Part shown: in pieces, positions 58,285-64,000 of the stretch
Position numbering within the stretch: position 1 is the stretch's first letter
Layout: the number at the start of each line of letters is the position of its first letter
Program-made: the position numbers and the translations under genes
The notes under the pieces: model-generated
What the model saw: the letters and a program-made list of their open reading frames with translations, nothing else
The model's database searches: none
Told to the model about the DNA's origin: nothing
Source: Isoetes taiwanensis
Taxonomy: Eukaryota; Streptophyta; Lycopodiopsida; Isoetales; Isoetaceae
DNA length: 64,000 bases
NCBI GenBank assembly: GCA_021234155.1
Contig: JAJEKV010000003.1
Span: 11,098,413-11,162,412, forward strand
Direction of reading: 5' to 3'

Positions 58285-60130
58285 ATATGTGCCCGGCGTT
58301 GCCGTGCATAAGTAGGGGCATGTGTTTTCATGGACCTTGTAATTTTTGTGCGCAATATGTAGGGTCGTGTCTTTTTGTAGACCTTGTAGCATTTGCACGC
58401 ATAAGAATTTATCGATTTTATATTGTTGATGTGTAAGCTAGGGTGCAACTCGAAGACTGTGCGATATTAGAACTTATTGATTCTATATATTTGTTTGTAG
58501 CAATTTGTAGAGTTCTAGTTAATGTTGATGACATCTCATGGTCCCTTCCCCCAATGTTTAGATGTGACATAAAACAAATGGGTACCCTAGGCATAAGCTT
58601 CAATGCCCTAAGCATAAGTTTTGATTCGAACTTAGCAATTATGCCGTAATAAGGGGCAACTTGATTTATGTTTTCTATTCTAATATGGGCCAATTCCCAC
58701 TAGCGGTTAAGTTAGGTTAAATAGGGCAAATAAAGAAAACTTGCTTTCACACTAGCACTTAAGTTACTACCAGTTAAGTTAGGACTTGGTTAAATTTTAA
58801 CTATGGTTAACTTAACTAGGCCACCTTCATACTGATAATAGTTAAGTTAAGTTAAGTTATAACTTTAACTGTTCCCCTTATTTTAAACTAGAAGTTAAGT
58901 GACCTAGGAGAGGTACACTTAACTCGGAGAGGTACACTGTTAAGTGAGAAAAGGGTAACAATCTAGTTAGGTTATTTAATTTTTATATGAAAATGGCTTA
59001 TTTCTCCTCTTTGAACAACTAGACTAGCTCGAGGATGAAAAGTTTTTTGGATCGCCTTCGCTCAAGGGACAATTCATTAGGATCGAATTGAATTGGGCAT
59101 TAGTTTTGGGATCTTGGAGCATATTTTGGGCATGCCTAAACATCTAACGACTAGACTTTGTGATTCTTTTTTCCGTAGGGGAAACATTTTTTAGTTTTTT
59201 TCAAGAAGTATATGCAGTTTTTCCAATGCCAAGAAAAATGTGACACCCACCAAAAATAATGAGACATCCAAATTGAGCTTCAAAAAGTGAATACAGAGAG
59301 AGAGAAAATACAGACAAAATATCAGAATATAGAATGAGAAGAGATAGAAAATAAACCTTGTATGATATCTTTAACTTAATGGCATCTGTTACTAAAGTCA
59401 GAAATGGACTTAGTTATCTCTAACCTAACAAAGGTTCTTAACTACTAGTGTGAAGCATCAACTCATTATGAATGTTAAGTTAAGTTGATTTTACGAATTT
59501 AACCTAAGTGATCCCTAACAAATGTAGTGGGAATGTATACCTTCGTAATCCGTTAAGTTAGTCTTAACTTGACAACCTTAATGCGAAAGCATAATCTCTT
59601 TTTAGTTAAGTTAAGAGATAACCGATTGGTTTAATTAACTTAACTTAATGGCGAGTGGGAAATGGCCCTATAAAGACAATAGCCTCAAAAGTTTATAAAA
59701 CATGCATGCACAACTTGTATTCAAACAACTTATCTATGCGATAATTATTTGTGGATTTATAGAATCCACCTCATTAATGTTTATGACATCTCATGGTCCC
59801 TTCCTCAACCGTTAGATGTGAGCATAAAACAAATGGGTATGTTTTCCATTTATCATTAAGGCAACGTCCTCAAAAGTTTCTAAGACATACATGTACAACT
59901 TGAGTCCAAATAACTTATCAATTCTATGTGGGCTCGGCGTTGTTGTGCTTGATTTATGTTTTCTATTTATCATTAAGACCATGTCCTCAAAAGTTTCCAA
60001 GACATACATGTACAACTTGAGTCCAGATAACTCATCAATTCTACATGTGCTCGGCATTGTTGTGCATAAGTTGGGGAGTATGTTTATGTGGGCACCCAAT
60101 GCTGGCCATTTGCTACTTTTGCCAAACTGT
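58285..60130. repeat. Degenerate tandem array interrupted by a MITE
   Basis: Units of roughly 115-250 bases share GTGCCCGGCGTTGCCGTGCATAAG, GACATCTCATGGTCCCTTCC, AAAACAAATGGGTA, CCTCAAAAGTTT and ACATACATGTACAACTTGAG. Good copies lie at 58285-58686, 59670-59835, 59836-59950 and 59951-60065. The array is split by the element at 58687-59668. Confidence 0.65.
58687..59668. mobile_element. MITE, Harbinger/Tourist-like, with about 34-bp terminal inverted repeats
   Basis: The left end GGGCCAATTCCCACTAGC (58687) pairs with the right end reading inward GGGCCATTTCCCACTCGC (ending 59668), continuing through TTAAGTTA(G/A)GTTAA with about five mismatches in 34. TAT flanks both ends, a possible 3-bp duplication as in Tourist elements. 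The interior is full of TTAAGTTAAC-type motifs in both orientations and has no coding capacity. Confidence 0.75.
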
Positions 60131-60436
60131 GCTTGGCTTTGCCACACCTAAATAGAATGTGCATTTATTTAGGCCTTTCTTATATAGGATTCAATTGGAG
60201 CTGGTTCGCTCTCATTCTTGGTTAAAGGCCACTGCAAAGATAGGTGTCCAATGTTGTAAGGGTGTGTGTTAACATAGTCTTGTGTTGTGATGTAAGAATG
60301 ATGATTGAGAGAAATGTTCTGTTGTATACATCAACTGCAATGATGAATGTTATGTCGTATACGTCAACTGCAATGTCACATCAAAGGGGAATTTTGACAT
60401 CTTATGCTTCAAGAATCAAAATGAAGTAAAAGCTTC

Positions 60437-60769
60437 CTATGGAAAATGTACCTTGCTTGACCCCAGATCCATTACCTCCTGAATGTATGATCCTAGTGTG
60501 CGCACCGAGACCATACTCAATATCATGTGTAGCGGCCGGTCAAGCCTGAAAATGAAAGTGTAGCATGCCCGGATCTGATTATACGCCGGGTGGCTCTGAA
60601 AAGTATGATATTCATCCTCAATGGCTCCCATCTGAAAGCACTGGCAAAGTCTTTTCTGGCTTGGCTCCCCAATCCACCTGCCTGTCTCAATTCGGAGGTG
60701 GTGAGCACCTGTGAAAATAGGGGTCGCCTGCGATTTTTCATGGACAGATGTGAACGGAGGTCGGGTTGT
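60437..60769 (-). mobile_element. LINE C-terminal region interrupted by a chromovirus
   Basis: The minus strand reads SQQPDLRSHLSMKNRRRPLF, LRIETGRWIGEP, KRLCQCFQMGAIEDEYHTFQ, a relative of the LINE at 42560 (LRTHLPMKKHR, HIETGRWTREP, CQYCQQGVIEDECH). The reading stops being LINE-like at 60769/60770, the LTR border, so the upstream part of this LINE should lie beyond the window. Confidence 0.7.
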
Positions 60770-62396
60770 TGTGACGCTCCCCACAAAATATACATGCCCC
60801 GTCGTATATCTCGTGGCAAATCCTCTATCCAGCCTTCCGGCTGCATGGGCCCTCCGTCTATCCCGCATTTAGGATAACCGTGGTGGAAGGGGATACGAAG
60901 GTGTCTTGCGCGCCCTTCCCTTATGGGCTCCTATAATAGCGGAAGCATAGACATATCATCAGCACTAGTAATAACAACGCAATCAACTACCTCGAAAGGT
61001 AGTGTATCCATACAACTATAGATACAATAAAGGTAATAACAAACTATAAAACATATGAGCTCCTACCCAGGCTCAGACTCGTAAGGGAAGTAGACTGACG
61101 GCTGGGCCTCAAGATAGAGCAAACCAAGAGATAACAATGGCGGGGCTGGCTATAGACAATGGCTAGAGTTGACCACTCCATCCGCCCCTCCCGTGCATAC
61201 TTTGCAGATGGGCTAAATCGGGCTATGGCTTGACTATAACCTACTGGAGACCTAGTCTCATGGTATCATCCATTGGGACTACTTCGAGTTGCATCTCCCT
61301 GGTCCGATGAGGTAGGAAGAATTGCATCTCCCCCTCCCGAGGACTAGTGGTTCCGTGGGGGTTGGATGATCGTGGTGACACACGTCCGTACCCGACTGAA
61401 CTCACCAAAACAAGAGCCAGGCCGACACCTCCAACTCTTGAGAGTCAGGGCGACACCATTGAAGCGAGAAGTGTCAGACCCATACCCGGCGCACACGAAG
61501 TGACCGACTATAGGCCTAGCCTGCTATGGGTCCCCAATAGTCGCGCTCAGCAGGGACCTCCCTCCACTTTGCCATTAACCTCGTTATGTGGTGCTAAGTC
61601 ACTCCATAACCCCCGTAGCCGGGTGGGTTCCTATGCACAGGCAACAACTAATAGGAACTAAGGGGTCTAAACTAGGAGCATCATCTAGATAATGGCCACT
61701 AGGTCTCTGCCTCCCTTCCCAATACAAGAGGAGCAAACATGATCAACCAATCATCATATATATATAACGTGATAAATAATGAGAAAAACATCTAATCCTA
61801 ATCGCATGCATCTAACTTATAATTAGGGTTCATTGATTAGGGTTCAAGATCTAGATTGAAGGTTGTAGAATGGCTCTACTGGAGATCGAAATGCTAACCC
61901 ACCTGGAACCCTAACTTCTAGGTGATCTACCAAAGACTCTACTCCAAATACCTGCTCCTAAAGAACTCCCTCCTGCTCTCGGCATCTCCATGATCTTCAA
62001 AGGGTTCGATGTAGATCTCGCTCCTTCTGATGCGCACACGCTCAGACAGCTGTTGTGCTATTCTATGCCATAGCAGACGGTTCTCGAAACACAATTTTGA
62101 GCATGAACAAGGTTCCAAGATTGTGGGAGCCAGAAAAATGGCCTATTCCATTTATAGATTAGGGTTGCCATGTCATGCCATGTGGCTGCAATTGGGTGTG
62201 TCCATGTGGCGGGTGCCCACTAAGATGGGGCCATGTGGAACATGGTCCATTCCTAAGGTTGGCTAAGTTATGTGAATAACTTAGCCATATTCCCTTCCAC
62301 ACGTATATGGAATACAAGGCTACTAAATTAGGCTTGTATGGTGACGTGGCCTAGAAATGTACGTGTTTATACTATATATTTTAGGGAAACGTCACA
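60770..62396 (-). mobile_element. 3' LTR of a chromovirus (1627 bp)
   Basis: The borders are TGTGACG (60770-60776) and CGTCACA (62390-62396), perfect 7-base inverted ends with TG...CA. On the minus strand the polypurine tract AAGGTGGGGAGAA lies immediately upstream of the LTR start (62397-62409), and a TATA box TATAAATGG is near 62148. The 5-bp flank at 60765-60769 is GTTGT; its partner is outside the window. No gene lies inside; open frames such as 61347-61661 are incidental. Confidence 0.8.
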
Positions 62397-63391
62397 TTCT
62401 CCCCACCTTAGCATAATGTTGTCCTCGGCATTACGGAAAGATGACGAACCTGCATCAACCTTGCAAAAACCTCACAACAAGAATATAGGAACTTAACTTT
62501 ATTGAAAAGATCGACTTCCACTTAATTACTTATAACATCAATTGTAAGGCTACATTTAAAAACTTATACAAAATTATATAGCCTTAATAACTATTATTAT
62601 AAAAGGTAGCACATAATGTTATCCAACAAGTTTAGGAGTTCATAGTTAAGTCTAAAATCCATGACTCCTATCTTCTCATAACGTGCTCCCTCCTCCATGT
62701 TCCCCTTCATTGGCCTGCACAAGTAGCACATTACGTTAGTTTCGTTATTAGTTTGTGGTTTTTGGGGACCACCCCCTTAATTACCTCCTTGAGCCGAACT
62801 ACTAGCTCAAGGTTATTCTTACTACCTTGCACTCGACCATGGCCCATAGGATTTGAGCTTAAGGACCGTTTAAGATAATCCTATCATCGCCCATGATCGG
62901 ATGCTACCTTGTACACGACCCCCTTGATCGTGTACACCTGCAGTGCCTCATGCCCGTGGGGGTTTAAACTAGAGAACGTCCCAGATGATCCCATCATCGT
63001 GCATGATCACGCTTACCTCATCATGACCCCCCCTATGGTCATATGCACATGCCATGCATCCTGGCATAGAGAACATCCTAGCGATAATCCCATCATCGCC
63101 AACGATCCCTGTGCCTATTTGTATATGATCTCTTCAGTCATGCACACCTGTATCGCATCATGGCCCTGAAAGTTTAAGCTAGGGAACACTCCAATGATCC
63201 TATCATCGCCCATGATGATGCGCTTCTCTCACATGACCTTCGTGGTCATGCGCACTCTTGGTGTGTACTGGCCTAGAGAATGCCCAAGAAAGGGATCTCA
63301 TCATCGCCCATGCTTCAAGACCTTCACGTGGGCATTTCAACTAACCTATAATGCATATGTTTCCTGCATCTATATTAAGGCCTACACAAGC
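62397..63391 (-). other. Chromovirus 3' non-coding region with degenerate tandem repeats
   Basis: CCCATCATCGCCCATGAT-type motifs recur about every 100-120 bases near 62885, 62990, 63090, 63205 and 63300, with CATGACC and TAGAGAACG(T/C)CC companions: five decayed repeat units between pol and the LTR. Confidence 0.6.
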
Positions 63392-63925
63392 TTAGCTAAG
63401 AGCACCTGACTGGTTGGCGTCGACCAATTTGGAGATGACTTGGCCATCGAATTGCTCCATGAATTGTGGGTATTGCTTCTCTAGATCTTGCTTCAATACC
63501 CATGTCGTATCTTCCACTGGCAAGTGCTTCCACTTGACCAAATATTGAAGGAACTGAGACCTTCTTGTTTTCTTGAATGCTTTATCAAGAATTAATTCGG
63601 GAACTATCTCAATTTGTTCCTCCATCATTTCCAACAAAGTTGCAGTCTCCAAGACCTCCTTCTTGTTTGGGGTATGTCTCTTTAATAGGCTCACGTGGAA
63701 GACTTTATGAACCTTTAGATAGGCAGGCAAGTTGAGCTTATAGGCTTGGCACCCTACCTGCTCTAAAATCTTGAAAGGTCCCGCCCACCTTGGAGCAAGT
63801 TTCTTGCAGTTGCCGATGCGGAGCTTCGCTTGCTTCACCTTTATTTTGAACCATACACTATCATCCACCTTGAATTCTCTTACCGTCCTATGCTTGTCTA
63901 CCAAGCCCTTGCTGCAAGCAATCAT
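63392..63925 (-). pseudogene. Chromovirus integrase C-terminus with chromodomain
   Basis: The minus strand reads VREFKVDDSVWFKIKVKQAK, LAPRWAGPFKILEQVGCQAY, LPAYLKVHKVFHVSLLKRH (GPY/F module). The chromodomain follows: QFLQYLVKWKHLPVEDTTWV, LKQDLEKQYPQFMEQF. Chromodomains in plant Ty3/gypsy elements direct integration into heterochromatin. The frame upstream (63926-64000, SQQLLADMQQLMEE) is displaced by an indel, so the copy is inactive. The rest of pol is beyond the window. Confidence 0.85.
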
Positions 63926-64000
63926 CCTTAGAACTCTTCCATTAATTGCTGCATGTCTGCCAACAATTGTTGAGACACTTCTACCTTTGACATGGGATTG

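Overview
This is nuclear DNA of a land plant with a large, repeat-rich genome. The evidence is spliced genes of plant-specific families (a GTD-binding myosin-receptor-like protein and a JAGGED-like QALGGH zinc finger), plant LTR elements (a Tat-like Ty3/gypsy and a chromovirus), several LINEs, hAT, CACTA, PIF/Harbinger and MITE remnants, and long CT/GA microsatellites. I cannot place it more narrowly. A lycophyte, fern or gymnosperm would fit the repeat load, but nothing here is diagnostic.

Layout. (1) 1-7.7 kb is GC-richer and compositionally unlike the rest. It holds a two-exon small gene (1485-1891), decayed coding pieces, a nuclear-26S/organellar-23S rRNA chimera (2946-3206), a frame-disrupted gene of unknown N-terminal domain spliced to an FCP1/HAD-type domain (4157-6730), and an Arg/Ser-rich reading frame (7095-7616). 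Introns and spacers carry about twelve copies of a 22-28 bp palindrome with core CTCGACTCGCGAGTCGAG whose outer arms covary. (2) 7.86-14.6 kb is a 5'-truncated Tat-like Ty3/gypsy element with an archaeal-type RNase H upstream of its RT and a decayed ordinary RNase H. (3) 15.4-17.7 kb has a microsatellite and two 5'-truncated LINE insertions with 12-bp target duplications. (4) 19.8-22.1 kb is an intact-looking GTD-binding gene. (5) 24.5-32.05 kb contains a hAT transposase relic, a triplicated segment, and the right part of a CACTA element with a 7-bp minisatellite and GACGTCGTTTAACGACG-type subterminal repeats ending in CTTTTGTAGTG. (6) 32-37.9 kb is AT-rich spacer with small direct repeats. 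(7) 37.9-40.84 kb (minus) is a decayed, spliced gene that I read as Crypton-like/DUF3504. It is interrupted by a 787-bp insertion flanked by perfect 49-bp direct repeats. (8) 42.56-46.64 kb is a nearly complete L1-type LINE (minus). (9) 47.9-49.4 kb (minus) is the JAGGED-like gene, four exons resolved. (10) 51.3-56.2 kb has LINE fragments, two CT microsatellites sharing a 33-bp left flank, and a PIF/Harbinger transposase fragment. (11) 57.8-60.1 kb is a tandem-repeat block carrying a partial chromovirus end and a Harbinger-type MITE. (12) From 60.4 kb a LINE is split by a chromovirus whose 3' LTR (60770-62396) and pol C-terminus (minus) fill the rest.

Only the GTD-binding gene and the JAGGED-like gene look like ordinary functioning host genes. 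Most of the rest records layered insertions, and several can be ordered in time from target duplications and nesting. All calls come from reading the sequence; no database search was run.
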